A DNA stretch of 64,000 bases from Rossellomorea aquimaris TF-12 (GTDB lineage Bacteria; Bacillota; Bacilli; Bacillales; Bacillaceae_B), in assembly GCF_001648555.1 (NCBI RefSeq), contig NZ_LQXM01000026.1, forward strand, positions 237,088 through 301,087, given 5' to 3'. The position numbers and the translations under genes are program-made. Of the stretch, positions 9,460 to 18,373 are shown piece after piece. Numbering within the stretch: position 1 is the first letter of the stretch; each line of letters opens with the position of its first letter. The notes below the pieces were generated by a model. That model saw nothing but the letters and a program-made list of their open reading frames with translations. It was not told where the DNA came from and searched no databases.

Positions 9460-9606
9460 GGCTCTTTTCGTAAATATTGTAGTTTTTAACATGAGTTCTG
9501 CCTGGGCTCTGTCAATCAGTGTGTGCTGGATGGTGGGGGGGACTGCTCGCTGCAATCAACTACTACTTTCTTCTTTAAAATAGCAACAAAGTTTACGAAA
9601 AGAGAC
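9460..9606. mobile_element. MITE-like element with terminal inverted repeats
   Basis: Best-preserved copy of the dispersed family: about 147 bp with imperfect terminal inverted repeats at 9460-9480 and 9586-9606 (18 of 21 positions pair), sharing CTCTTTTCGTAAA. It has the core GGCTCTGTCAATCAG then TGTGTGCTGG at 9505-9530 and a stub of the GC module (CTGCTCGCTGC). No coding capacity, so any movement would need a transposase in trans. I could not establish target-site duplications. Confidence 0.6.
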
Positions 9607-9672
9607 TTGAGTAAAAAGCATTCACATTGTTTATGTTAATAAAGAACCACGCGGAAGGAGGTTATTACTGCT

Positions 9673-9789
9673 TTGACACAATCTAAACATGAAAAAGAGA
9701 GACAGTGGAATGTAAGGAAACAAGATCAGCACCCACATGGAAAAGTACCATCCTTGAAAGAATTAGATCAAGGAAAAAAGAAGGACTAA
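9673..9789 (+). CDS. Small hydrophilic protein, 38 residues, TTG start
   Basis: Short frame starting TTG 9673 after AAGGAGG (9655-9661, spacing about 11). It reads MTQSKHEKERQWNVRKQD and ends PSLKELDQGKKKD, so it is very charged with no hydrophobic segment. A strong terminator begins two bases after the stop codon, which supports a real transcription unit. I do not recognise a family. Confidence 0.5.
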   Translation: MTQSKHEKERQWNVRKQDQHPHGKVPSLKELDQGKKKD

Positions 9790-9790
9790 G

Positions 9791-9822
9791 AAAAGAGATG
9801 CCAATTCTTTGGCATCTCTTTT
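9791..9822. terminator. Bidirectional terminator
   Basis: Perfect stem AAAAGAGATGCCA / TGGCATCTCTTTT ending the 38-residue gene on the plus strand and abutting the stop codon of the minus-strand DUF2254 gene. Confidence 0.85.
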
Positions 9823-11211
9823 CTAATCTGTTGGTAGAGCGTCTTCGGTTTTATATACTTCTGGAAAAAAACGATTGCGAATTTCATCTTTATCCCAATC
9901 AGGGTTTTGTGTGCTGATTGCTAATTCCTCCAGATGTCTCATTAAATACTGCATATCAAGACTCTGAAGGCTTGAATAATCAATTCCCTCTAATATATGA
10001 TTTTTAAATGTCCAAACAATGTTTTTGGTTTCTTCATTATTGTTTTCCGCAATCATTTTCAATGAGCCCAACATCTCAGTGATGATTGAAATATCGTGTT
10101 TTCCGTAATGTCTTAATTGATAAAAACTTTTATATAAATAATCGACAAATGTAGGTTGTTCCAAAATAATACGCACTACTTTGTTTTCATCTGACAAATA
10201 GGAGCTAGGAAGTTTGTGCTTGGCTAATTTAGATAAAATAATTCCAATTTCCTCGATACAATTCTTTGCCGTATTAGGGTCATTTATTGCAGGAGAGATG
10301 GCTCTTAAAGCGATCTCGACTAATTTTCTAATCCCAAGTTCAATGTCTTCAATTGGCTCTTTATCTGGACCAATAATGAGAAAGTTCAAATAGGAGTCTT
10401 TATTTATTTCTTGATTAGAAGTCCATACCGTTATGACAGGTGTATCTTCTAATAAATACTCACCGGGTTTTTTTAGCATTCGAATAATAGCTTCGTCTTT
10501 TGCTGCTTTTTTTATCATTCCATTAATATCGAGTTCTTGAAGATAGCCTGTTTGTTTACTTGAAATATAAATAGGCTCAATATCCTCAAAGAAAGCATCG
10601 TTTAACTCTGGAGGAGCCTCGTCTTTTTCTACATCATTTTTTCGGAATAAATAACTAGTGTCAATTTTTTTATTGGTTTTAATCGTAATGTTATGTATTA
10701 AATTACTAACTTTCACCCAATTGGATACATGGTGAACAAAATAGACGAATACAAATAAACAAACAATGGCGACAATTCCTGCAAATGCAGAGGATATATA
10801 TAGGTCTTGCCCGGACTCATCTCTTAATAGAATGAGGAGGGTGATACAATATACAACCCCAGATACAAAAATGGCCAGAACTCGTTGAGTAGGTCTATCA
10901 TTAATAAAGTTTTGCAAAGTTCTTGGTGAATATTGAGAAAGAAACGTTGTTAAAACAACCATTATAGTTGAAAAAGTAATCGTTGTCATAGTCATGATAG
11001 ATGAAGCAATCGTACTTATAATCATTGTAGATAAATCGAAATTGGAGAATAGAACTTTTGGGAAAAGTGGATAATCATTATGACTTAACCACGAATCAAA
11101 ATAAAAGGTAATAATCGCTAATATTAATGAGAATAGGGAGAATACCACGGGAATGAACCAAAAGCTTTTTCTTGCCTTTTTAAATAGTAATATATTCATT
11201 TCAAATGCCAC
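9823..11211 (-). CDS. DUF2254 predicted membrane protein
   Basis: Protein of 462 residues. N-terminal part: one TM segment at about 17-37, two more around 60-90 (with TTITFSTIMVVLTTFLSQYSPRTLQNF, typical of DUF2254), and two at about 110-160. The rest is a soluble domain including RAISPAINDPNTAKNCIEEIG. DUF2254 proteins are widespread and uncharacterised. Start ATG 11211 is preceded by an AGGTGGC-type site. No operon partner is visible. Confidence 0.75.
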   Translation of the reverse strand: MAFEMNILLFKKARKSFWFIPVVFSLFSLILAIITFYFDSWLSHNDYPLFPKVLFSNFDLSTMIISTIASSIMTMTTITFSTIMVVLTTFLSQYSPRTLQNFINDRPTQRVLAIFVSGVVYCITLLILLRDESGQDLYISSAFAGIVAIVCLFVFVYFVHHVSNWVKVSNLIHNITIKTNKKIDTSYLFRKNDVEKDEAPPELNDAFFEDIEPIYISSKQTGYLQELDINGMIKKAAKDEAIIRMLKKPGEYLLEDTPVITVWTSNQEINKDSYLNFLIIGPDKEPIEDIELGIRKLVEIALRAISPAINDPNTAKNCIEEIGIILSKLAKHKLPSSYLSDENKVVRIILEQPTFVDYLYKSFYQLRHYGKHDISIITEMLGSLKMIAENNNEETKNIVWTFKNHILEGIDYSSLQSLDMQYLMRHLEELAISTQNPDWDKDEIRNRFFPEVYKTEDALPTD

Positions 11212-11292
11212 CTAACTGCACAGTATGATATAAGAATATCCTCAAATGGATAGTAGTAAACCTTTTTTATCTCATTATAGAAGACAAAAGAA

Positions 11293-11341
11293 GTGAAGAT
11301 AATAGAAGGTTCTGTTACATTACCGTTTCTATTATCTTCAC
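11293..11341. other. 15-bp perfect inverted repeat
   Basis: GTGAAGATAATAGAA (11293-11307) and its exact complement (11327-11341) around a 19-nt loop. It lies downstream of ykvS on the minus strand and could end that transcript, although the T tract after it is poor. Confidence 0.5.
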
Positions 11342-11491
11342 CTCATTGGTGGATTTTTATTTAGGCTTATTATACATGTTGTAATATTTAATGGGTTTTC
11401 CCAACCAGTATAAGCCTGTTAGTGAAGGGAACAAATCCCCTATCCAGCGTTACTGAGCAGCTTCTTTCTTACATATATTTGATTGCACAAA

Positions 11492-11671
11492 TTACATTTC
11501 AACGATTTTATAGTTTTTATGATTTACAACCGTTTTTTCTTCTAGTTCTAGCTCTCGATAATTTTTCATATAGGTGAGGTCTACGATAACAGAATTTTCA
11601 TTTACTTTTTCTACAATTCCTTTTAGACCTTCTTTAAATTCGATCACATTGCCAATTTCTGCTTTTTTCAT
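11492..11671 (-). CDS. ykvS: YkvS-like small protein (DUF2187)
   Basis: 59 residues starting MKKAEIGNVIEF, with a compact beta-rich pattern (EFKEGLKGIVEKVNENSVIVDL) like small KOW/SH3-like barrels. It matches B. subtilis YkvS (DUF2187), of unknown function. A longer frame starts at 11695, but AAGGAG lies 9 nt before ATG 11671, so I use the shorter form. Confidence 0.75.
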   Translation of the reverse strand: MKKAEIGNVIEFKEGLKGIVEKVNENSVIVDLTYMKNYRELELEEKTVVNHKNYKIVEM

Positions 11672-11780
11672 CAAGGGTCTCTCCTTTTTTGCCAAAATTC
11701 TACAAACAATTACTAATATTTTGACGTAAACTACACGAAAGGTAAAGAGTTTTCTAAAAATTTAACAAAAAAATATTTTC

Positions 11781-11808
11781 TTGAGCTAAGAGCGATATCC
11801 TTTACAAT
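11781..11808 (+). promoter_or_regulatory. Sigma-A-type promoter for the 64-residue gene
   Basis: TTGAGC at 11781-11786 and TACAAT at 11803-11808 with a 16-bp spacer; the coding start is 35 bp further on. Confidence 0.5.
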
Positions 11809-11842
11809 AGAGATAGATCTTTTTAACGATGGAGGGGAACAG

Positions 11843-12037
11843 ATGAACGAATCAGACGTATTAGAACAATTATCGTTATTACGAAACAAAGAAGTGGATG
11901 AAATTAGAGTTGAGAAGGGAGATTTTCTAACCTTTAGGTCTATATTAGTTACACAAAAGGACTTTAAGCAATTCCGTGGAATTGCTCACCATGGTGGAAG
12001 TATTTCTTATCGATATTTAGATACACCAAGAAGTTAG
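11843..12037 (+). CDS. Small conserved-looking protein, unknown function
   Basis: 64-residue soluble protein, acidic N-terminal half (ESDVLEQLSLLRNKEVDEIRVEKGDFLTFR) and a basic C-terminus. GGAGGGG precedes ATG 11843 and a promoter is visible, so it is very probably expressed. I do not recognise the family. Confidence 0.65.
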   Translation: MNESDVLEQLSLLRNKEVDEIRVEKGDFLTFRSILVTQKDFKQFRGIAHHGGSISYRYLDTPRS

Positions 12038-12251
12038 GTTTCCATTTGTATAGAATATTAATGATGAAGATCATATATACCTATATTTGAAGATGTGGCA
12101 AGCATTACCGTAAAAGGTTATTCTAATCAGGTTGTTCTCTTGAGAAAGAGCATTTCTGTTAGATGGCCTTTTTTTGACCTTGTTGATTCAACCTTAGATT
12201 AAAAGGGTAATCTACTAAAATTGAAGGCACATTAATGTGGAGGGGAAAATG

Positions 12252-12989
12252 ATGGAAGATAAAGTAGTTTGTATTACCGGAGGGGCAAAGGGAATTGGAA
12301 GGACACTAGTAAAGAATTTCGCCAAAAAAGGTGCGAGTGTTGAGTTTTTAGACAAGAATCGTGAAGATGGGAAAGAGCTTGAGAATGCATTAAATTCTAA
12401 AGGGTTTTCCACACGATTTCATGAAGTAGATGTTTCATCTCATGAAGATGTCAAAGAAGTATTTTCCACCATAAAAAAACATCACCAGGAGATAGATGTG
12501 TTGATTAATAATGCAGGCATATCAAACTTTATCTCATTTTGGGATATGAGTCCTAAGGAATGGAATGAAATTCTTTCGTCTAATTTAAGCAGTGTGTTTT
12601 ATTGTTCGCAGGAAGCGGCCCGTTTAATGAAAAGAAAAGGAGGCTCAATCATTAATATGGCTTCTACACGCGCTGCTATGTCTGAGCCAAATACTGAAGC
12701 TTATTCTGCTACAAAGGGTGGGATTGTAAGTCTTACTCATTCTTTAGGCATTACATTAAGTGAATATGGAATTCGAGTGAATTCTATAAGTCCTGGTTGG
12801 ATAGAAACAGAAAATTATTCATCTCTTAGAGAGATTGATCATTTACAGCACCCGTCAAAGAGAGTCGGCAAGCCAGAAGATATAGCTAGAGCGTGTTTCT
12901 TTTTAGCTGACCCGGAAAATGACTTTATTACTTGTGAGAATTTAGTTATTGATGGTGGGATGACAAGGAAGATGATATACAAACATTGA
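12252..12989 (+). CDS. ykvO: Short-chain dehydrogenase/reductase, YkvO-like
   Basis: Classical SDR of 245 residues. It has the Rossmann dinucleotide motif TGGAKGIG (about residues 8-15), NNAG at about 82-85, a catalytic serine in INMAST, and the YSATK catalytic Tyr/Lys pair. The acidic residue in FLDKNRE after beta-2 suggests NAD preference. It would oxidise or reduce an unknown alcohol/ketone pair. ATG 12249 and 12252 are adjacent; GGAGGGG at 12239-12245 gives better spacing to 12252. A GTG at 12237 overlaps the ribosome site and is unlikely. Gene order matches ykvO of B. subtilis. Confidence 0.75.
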   Translation: MEDKVVCITGGAKGIGRTLVKNFAKKGASVEFLDKNREDGKELENALNSKGFSTRFHEVDVSSHEDVKEVFSTIKKHHQEIDVLINNAGISNFISFWDMSPKEWNEILSSNLSSVFYCSQEAARLMKRKGGSIINMASTRAAMSEPNTEAYSATKGGIVSLTHSLGITLSEYGIRVNSISPGWIETENYSSLREIDHLQHPSKRVGKPEDIARACFFLADPENDFITCENLVIDGGMTRKMIYKH

Positions 12990-13168
12990 TATCAGCCTTT
13001 TCTTAAAATAAGTACATTGATTATTCCTATAATCCATATAAATAGTAAACATGAAATCATCTCAGTCACTCTCCTGTTATCCTTTTTATAAAGGATACAT
13101 AAAAATGATTGTAGTCATTTTTGTTCTATTTAAAGAAATTGTAAAGTTTTGTATATAAAAACAAAAAA

Positions 13169-13200
13169 TCCGCCTGACATAAGTGAATATGTCAGGCGGA
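13169..13200 (-). terminator. Terminator of the PilZ gene
   Basis: Perfect 13-bp stem TCCGCCTGACATA / TATGTCAGGCGGA. The T run is on the minus strand, so it serves the minus-strand PilZ gene. Confidence 0.85.
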
Positions 13201-13203
13201 ATT

Positions 13204-13596
13204 TTAAGGTTCTAGCCTATTTTTTCTAGTTTTAGCGAAATGTTTTAGTTCTTGAATAATGATTTCTTCCGTTTGTTTATCTTCTAATGCCTCTATCCCA
13301 TATAAATAATAGTTAAACTCTTTCCGTTTCCAAACAGGTTTCCCTATAATGGATATAGGAACTTCATTTAATTTGAAATGCATTTCTAATAAATAATTCA
13401 TTTGATCCTCTAAAGGTAAACTTAAGGGGGTTTTTAAGCGAACTCCCCGAGGACTTATATCCAATAGAGTAGCGGTAGAACTTCGAGTTTCATTTAAAAC
13501 TCCATCCTTCTCAAGGAGTAATTTAAACTCCATTTCTATAGGTTGTTTAAAAGAATATCGAAAAGCCTCATCACGTTTGTATTTCATACTCCTCAC
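13204..13596 (-). CDS. PilZ-domain protein
   Basis: About 130 residues with a C-terminal half typical of a PilZ beta barrel. The second c-di-GMP-binding motif DxSxxG is present as DISPRG (about residues 48-53). The first arginine motif is RDEAFR, with four rather than three residues between the arginines, so ligand binding may be altered. The start is uncertain: GTG 13596 lacks a clear ribosome site, while AGGAG sits only one base before ATG 13587. Two other c-di-GMP-type proteins lie at 34.4 and 38.1 kb. Confidence 0.7.
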   Translation of the reverse strand: MRSMKYKRDEAFRYSFKQPIEMEFKLLLEKDGVLNETRSSTATLLDISPRGVRLKTPLSLPLEDQMNYLLEMHFKLNEVPISIIGKPVWKRKEFNYYLYGIEALEDKQTEEIIIQELKHFAKTRKNRLEP

Positions 13597-13761
13597 CCAA
13601 TTTGCAAGAGAATTTTCCTATGATTCTATCATACTTAAATAAAAAACGTGTGACAATAGAGTTGTATAGTGAAATGGAATTTTATGAATATTTGCTAAAT
13701 ATTTACTATTCTATTATTATAATATTCATTATACTTATAAATTTTTCTAGGGGGAAATGAG

Positions 13762-14700
13762 ATGTCATCTATACAATATATTAAAGAAGAAATGAGCAAA
13801 GTGTTAGTGGGAAGAGACAAAGAAATTGATCTTTTAATGATTGCTTTACTCCAGGAAGGGCATGTCTTGCTTGAGAGTGTCCCGGGGACTGGGAAAACAT
13901 TGTTAGCCAAAACCTTTGCCCAATGCATTGACGGAGCATTTAAAAGAATTCAATTTACTCCTGATGTGTTACCGAGTGACGTAACGGGAATACAATTCTT
14001 TAATCCAAAAACACAGGAGTTTGAATTGAGAACCGGGCCTGTTGTCTCAAATGTATTATTAGCCGACGAGATTAATAGAGCTACTCCCCGTACGCAAGCG
14101 AGTTTATTAGAAGTGATGGAAGAAAAACAATTTACCATTGATGGAGAAACCGTTTCATTGGAGCCTCCTTTTATTGTGGTCGCTACCCAAAATCCAATTG
14201 AATCTCAACAGGGAACCTTTCCACTCCCGGCAGCTCAATTAGACCGATTTTTATTGAAAATCCCCTTTTCATACCCAAGTTTTGAAGAAGAAAGAAATAT
14301 CCTTAACAGATTTAAATCCTCACAGCCTTTGGATAAAGTAGAAAAAATCATGAGTTTAAGGGAAATTCAATCATTGGTGAAACGTGTAAAGGAAGTACAT
14401 ATATCTCAAGACATCGAATCGTATATTCTTCAGATTACTCGTGGAACGAGAGAACATGAATGGATTGAAGTGGGAGCTAGTCCACGTGCTAGCTTAGCGC
14501 TTTTAAAAGCAAGTCAAGGCCAGGCGTTTATACAGGGTAGAGACTTTGTTACTCCTGAGGATGTTTTAGCTGTTGCACCATTTGTTTTGCAGCATAGAGT
14601 ACAGTTGACAGCTGAAGCATCTTTAACAAGGACAGAGGAAGAAGTCATTCATGGGATTATCGAAATGGTTATGCTTCCAGTAGAAGCGAGGAATGCATAA
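13762..14700 (+). CDS. MoxR-family AAA ATPase
   Basis: 312 residues. Walker A is VPGTGKT (about 39-45) and Walker B is LLADEINRATPRTQASLLEVMEE, followed by sensor region VATQNPIE, the standard MoxR/RavA pattern. These ATPases act as chaperones in maturation of metalloenzymes or secreted/cell-wall complexes, usually with a DUF58 partner, which follows here with a 1-bp overlap (ATAATG). B. subtilis YeaC is the equivalent. GGGGGAAATGAG precedes the ATG. Confidence 0.85.
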   Translation: MSSIQYIKEEMSKVLVGRDKEIDLLMIALLQEGHVLLESVPGTGKTLLAKTFAQCIDGAFKRIQFTPDVLPSDVTGIQFFNPKTQEFELRTGPVVSNVLLADEINRATPRTQASLLEVMEEKQFTIDGETVSLEPPFIVVATQNPIESQQGTFPLPAAQLDRFLLKIPFSYPSFEEERNILNRFKSSQPLDKVEKIMSLREIQSLVKRVKEVHISQDIESYILQITRGTREHEWIEVGASPRASLALLKASQGQAFIQGRDFVTPEDVLAVAPFVLQHRVQLTAEASLTRTEEEVIHGIIEMVMLPVEARNA

Positions 14701-15893
14701 TGAACTGGAAGCGTGAGATTGTAGAGGACTCTAATACCTCTATAAGTATGGTTATTTTAGTCATTGCGGGAACTTTGAGTCTATATTTTCAATCCTATAT
14801 TGGTTTAGGCTTATTTTTATTAACGATTCTTTATTTTCGGGTTCATCAATGGTATTTAATGAATATTGGAAAAGAAATAACTATGGGGAAATCTCCTAAG
14901 AGAATTCGTTTGCATTGTGATGATGATCATAATTGGGAATTTCAAATTGAGAACAACGGGCTGCCAATTTGGGGAGCAACCATGAATCTTACATTTGAAG
15001 ATATTGTGGAGCCTACTTCCCACCCATATGCCACGAATCCTGGAAATATCCTAGAAGTTTCCATGCCGATTTCGATTGGCAGAGGAGAAATCGGCCATGT
15101 TTCTTTGCCTATTAAAGGCAAAAGGAGAGGATTATGTAAGATTAAGACTATGCAATTGGAAATCCCTCATTTATTTGGAAGTGGAAAAGTGTTATTAAAC
15201 CTTCTTGACCCTGTTCCATCAACTATAATGGTATTTCCAACAGCTTCACCTGTAATCATTGAAGAAGATCAACGAACGTTTAATCAAGGGGATGTATTTA
15301 CTCCTAGTTCCCTGTTTTATGATGTGTTTCACCCAATCGGAACGAGAGAATATGTGGCTGGTGACAGATTCCAGGATGTGAACTGGAAAGCATCGGCACG
15401 AACTGGTCAGCTTCAAACCAAGGTTTTTGAACCAGCTACTCAGAAAGAATGGATGATTGCCATTAATCTTTCGAGTCGTTATTCTATCACGGATCAAATA
15501 GAATCGATCATTAAACATACATCCTACTTAATGCACCTTGCTGTAGAAAAGAATATATCGTTTTCACTCGTATTAAATGTGCGAATTCCAGGTTTGACAC
15601 CGTACTACTTTCTTCCTTCTGGAACAGGAAGAAAACACCGTCAAAAGGGGCTGGAGTTATTGTCCACATTATCCCGGGATGATTTTACTATTCCGTTCAA
15701 TATTGCATTGCAGCATTTGTACCTTCGCAAATTGGTTCCTCCCGTTCTTATAGTTGCCGGAGAACTTGATTCTAAAGAAGAAGAACGGTTACTAAAAATC
15801 AGCAAAAGTCAAACTAAAATTTTCAAACTAAATACAGAAGAAAAACAAGGAGTCGTCACTATATGGAATCGCAAATTGAAACTTCCTTCATAA
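14700..15893 (+). CDS. DUF58 protein, partner of the MoxR ATPase
   Basis: 397 residues with two N-terminal hydrophobic segments (about 17-50) and a soluble part ending in a DUF58/vWA-like domain. The hallmark REYVAGDRFQDVNWKASARTG sits at about 219-239. It resembles B. subtilis YeaD. It overlaps the ATPase gene by one base and the next gene by 31 bp, so the three are almost certainly translated together. Confidence 0.8.
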   Translation: MNWKREIVEDSNTSISMVILVIAGTLSLYFQSYIGLGLFLLTILYFRVHQWYLMNIGKEITMGKSPKRIRLHCDDDHNWEFQIENNGLPIWGATMNLTFEDIVEPTSHPYATNPGNILEVSMPISIGRGEIGHVSLPIKGKRRGLCKIKTMQLEIPHLFGSGKVLLNLLDPVPSTIMVFPTASPVIIEEDQRTFNQGDVFTPSSLFYDVFHPIGTREYVAGDRFQDVNWKASARTGQLQTKVFEPATQKEWMIAINLSSRYSITDQIESIIKHTSYLMHLAVEKNISFSLVLNVRIPGLTPYYFLPSGTGRKHRQKGLELLSTLSRDDFTIPFNIALQHLYLRKLVPPVLIVAGELDSKEEERLLKISKSQTKIFKLNTEEKQGVVTIWNRKLKLPS

Positions 15894-17131
15894 TGAAGGG
15901 AAGGCAAATGCATCTTCTAAAAATGGGTATGTTATTAGGGATCGATATTTTATTTGCAACTTTAATTTTGACTATTTTATTTACGAAAGAAGCGATACTC
16001 ACACAATATGTACCTCTCTTATGTACAGCTTTTCTATCTTTACTAATGTATTTAGTGTTATCTACTAAGCACCAAAGAATGAATAACATTCTATTATATG
16101 CAGTGTTACTACTATTATTTGGGATTGGTTTTTTTGTTTTTTCTATTTCATGGTTGGTATTAACACCGTTACTACTCTTTCTACATTTGAAAAGTACATC
16201 CTACTTCCAAAGTGAAGATCCTTCGATAGAAGTGAGTAGCGGTATGGTATTAGTGTTTCTTTTCCTATCTTCTTTTGCCATTCTTGTAGGAGCAATAAGG
16301 GATTTAGGAAATGTTCATATTATTTATGGTTTGTTGTTTTTGCTGTTTACATTAATAGGAACCATTACCCCACTTCAAAGAATGATGAGTAACGAAAATA
16401 AAGGGGTTAAAAAGAATTATTTCAAGCCATTTGCTATACTGACAGGAATAGTATCGGTAGGTGCTTTACTTGCAGCTGTTAGCTCTATGGTGGCTGAAGG
16501 GATATATTGGGTTTTATCAAAAATATTTTGGATGTTTTCTTTTCTGGTCAATCCAATCTTAAATGCTTTGATTGTATTAAGAGATAAATTGATGAGCCTG
16601 ATTGACAATGAAAGTCAGAGTGGGATGGGAGTGGAAATGCAAAAACAAAATCTTGAAGAGTTCAAGCAAAAGGCATTTTATGAAAGTTTTTCCTTTCCAT
16701 GGCTGAACGAGATTTTTATTGGGATAGTTATAGTTCTAGTCATTATTTATTTCGTAAGAAAAAGAAAAATCGATTTTGCTTTGACCTCTAACGAAGCAAT
16801 TGTGCCTGTCATTATACCTAAAAGTATTCACAGACCGATAAAGGAAGGAGAAGGGGGAAACATTCCATACTCCAAAGCAAAAAACATTGTACGGAAGTCA
16901 ATGGTTTCGTTAGAGGACTGTGCAGCTGATCATCAAGTAGGCAGACGATTAAATGAAAATGTTAGACCTTGGTTTAAAAGAATGAATTTAATTGAAAATG
17001 AGGAGTTTTTCTCGTTGTATGAAAGTGTCAGATATGGACGTAAGGTTCCCACTCAAGAGGAAGTAGACTTTTTTATTAAGCGTATTCAAGTTCATGTTGC
17101 TTCTTTAAAGGAAAGAGATAAAACCAAATAA
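15863..17131 (+). CDS. Multi-pass membrane protein of the MoxR/DUF58 operon
   Basis: 422 residues. The first about 250 residues contain around seven hydrophobic segments, followed by a hydrophilic stretch, another TM helix near 285-305 (IFIGIVIVLVIIYFV) and a cytoplasmic tail with VRPWFKRMNL. The position equals that of YebA (transglutaminase-like membrane protein), but I see no Cys-His-Asp transglutaminase domain and the protein is much shorter. The tail resembles DUF4129 only loosely. AAGGAG lies inside the upstream gene, 10 nt before ATG 15863. Confidence 0.7.
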   Translation: MESQIETSFIMKGRQMHLLKMGMLLGIDILFATLILTILFTKEAILTQYVPLLCTAFLSLLMYLVLSTKHQRMNNILLYAVLLLLFGIGFFVFSISWLVLTPLLLFLHLKSTSYFQSEDPSIEVSSGMVLVFLFLSSFAILVGAIRDLGNVHIIYGLLFLLFTLIGTITPLQRMMSNENKGVKKNYFKPFAILTGIVSVGALLAAVSSMVAEGIYWVLSKIFWMFSFLVNPILNALIVLRDKLMSLIDNESQSGMGVEMQKQNLEEFKQKAFYESFSFPWLNEIFIGIVIVLVIIYFVRKRKIDFALTSNEAIVPVIIPKSIHRPIKEGEGGNIPYSKAKNIVRKSMVSLEDCAADHQVGRRLNENVRPWFKRMNLIENEEFFSLYESVRYGRKVPTQEEVDFFIKRIQVHVASLKERDKTK

Positions 17132-17282
17132 GTATAGACTAGACTGGTATTTGTGATTTGGTGAAGTATATTAGAACCAAATCTATCATCTAGTAATAAG
17201 TTTTAGTCCCCCTAAACAGTTCTATTCTTTCATTCAAAACATATGATAGTAATAGAATTGACGAAAAAGGGGAGAGTTCCAT

Positions 17283-17549
17283 ATGAAATATGAAATTGAA
17301 CAGGCACTTAGGGTGAAAAGCTTGGCACTGGATGTTTTAGAGGAACTAATGAATGACCAAAATGAATATGGAACAAAAGAATTAAGAAGCCTGTCCGAAT
17401 TGTTTGGAAGATGCATTTGTGATTTAGTTAACGTGTATGCAAATATTTCTGAAGATCATGAAATGACCTTAAAAGGAACTGTTATGAAAGCGAAGGTAGG
17501 ATATAACACAATTAAAAACATTGCAGAAAGTTTAGAGGAACAGACTTGA
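17283..17549 (+). CDS. Small acidic helical protein, unknown
   Basis: 88 residues, largely predicted helix (IEQALRVKSLALDVLEELMND...LSELFGRCICDLVNVYANI), no TM segment. GGGGAG precedes ATG 17283, and a strong terminator follows 13 bp after the stop, so it is a monocistronic unit. I do not recognise the family. Confidence 0.65.
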   Translation: MKYEIEQALRVKSLALDVLEELMNDQNEYGTKELRSLSELFGRCICDLVNVYANISEDHEMTLKGTVMKAKVGYNTIKNIAESLEEQT

Positions 17550-17561
17550 AGATATCACTGA

Positions 17562-17592
17562 AGAGAAGATTAATAAAATCTTCTCTTTGTTG
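17562..17592 (+). terminator. Intrinsic terminator
   Basis: Perfect 10-bp stem AGAGAAGATT / AATCTTCTCT, 5-nt loop, T-rich tail. The following 500 bp before ptsH contain a degraded repeat (17755-17850), a 16-base match at 17631-17646 to 8232-8247 (CTATAAGAGAATATGT), and the ptsH leader; no other gene is visible. Confidence 0.85.
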
Positions 17593-17754
17593 TTTTATTA
17601 CATGAGTCTCTTAATGGATATGTTACCCATCTATAAGAGAATATGTTAAAGAGTTTAATAGAGAAAACAAATAATTTATATCAAGTATTTATTTCCAGAA
17701 TAAATCTACCATATTTAAAAAATAGTGTCTTTTTTCATTTGAAATATTCATGTT

Positions 17755-17850
17755 AAAAGGTTGATCAGGGCGCAAGTTGCTCTACTCCTGCGAGAATTGG
17801 AGGAGGCGCAATTCACAGCCGTGAAAAAGCAAGCACTTTCAGGGCGGAAG
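17755..17850. repeat. Degraded GC-rich dispersed repeat
   Basis: Contains TTGCTCTACTCCTGCGAG, GGAGGAGGCGC and AAAGCAAGCAC, in the same order as the module at 2880-2990. It is the oldest-looking copy. Confidence 0.45.
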
Positions 17851-18106
17851 TTTCATAAATAAGTTTTGAAATGATAAATATTGGAAACATACATATAAAA
17901 GAGAATTCATAAGAGTGGCAAATTAATGAAATACTAAAAAAACCAAGCTTTACAATTGTGTATATCTTCATTGCATGCTATTCTTTTTTATTGAACAGGT
18001 TTATAGGAGAATTGGATTAATCTCTAGAATTAGTTGACGTTTTAGATATAATCCTTTACTTTTATGAAGTTACTAAAAACAAGATAAGAATAAGGAGTCG
18101 ATTTAC

Positions 18107-18373
18107 ATGGCACAAAAAACATTTACAGTAACAGCTGAAACAGGAATTCATGCTCGCCCGGCAACACTATTAGTTCAAACGGCAAGCAAATTTGACAGCG
18201 ATGTACATCTTGAATACAAAGAAAAGAAAGTTAACTTAAAATCAATTATGGGTGTTATGTCATTAGGTGTTGGTAAAGGTGCAGAAATCACAATCATTAC
18301 TGAAGGTAGTGACGAGGACGAAGCATTAAACAGCCTGAAAGAAACGTTAAATAAAGAAGGTTTAGCTGAGTAA
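18107..18373 (+). CDS. ptsH: Phosphocarrier protein HPr
   Basis: 88 residues. The active-site histidine lies in GIHARPAT (His15), phosphorylated by enzyme I. The regulatory serine is in [12 protein letters not shown] (Ser46), the target of HPr kinase and so the link to CcpA-mediated catabolite control. AAGGAG precedes ATG 18107. The gene overlaps ptsI by one base (TAATG), so the two form an operon. Unlike B. subtilis, ptsG and glcT are not immediately upstream. Confidence 0.97.
   Translation: MAQKTFTVTAETGIHARPATLLVQTASKFDSDVHLEYKEKKVNLKSIMGVMSLGVGKGAEITIITEGSDEDEALNSLKETLNKEGLAE

Noticed and set aside
15863..17131. YebA-type transglutaminase
   Set aside because: No recognisable Cys-His-Asp domain; only the membrane part and tail are present.
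18001..18060. Strong ptsH promoter (TTGACG with TATAAT)
   Set aside because: The two hexamers are only 7 bp apart; TATAAT may be a -10, but no good -35 lies at 16-18 bp.
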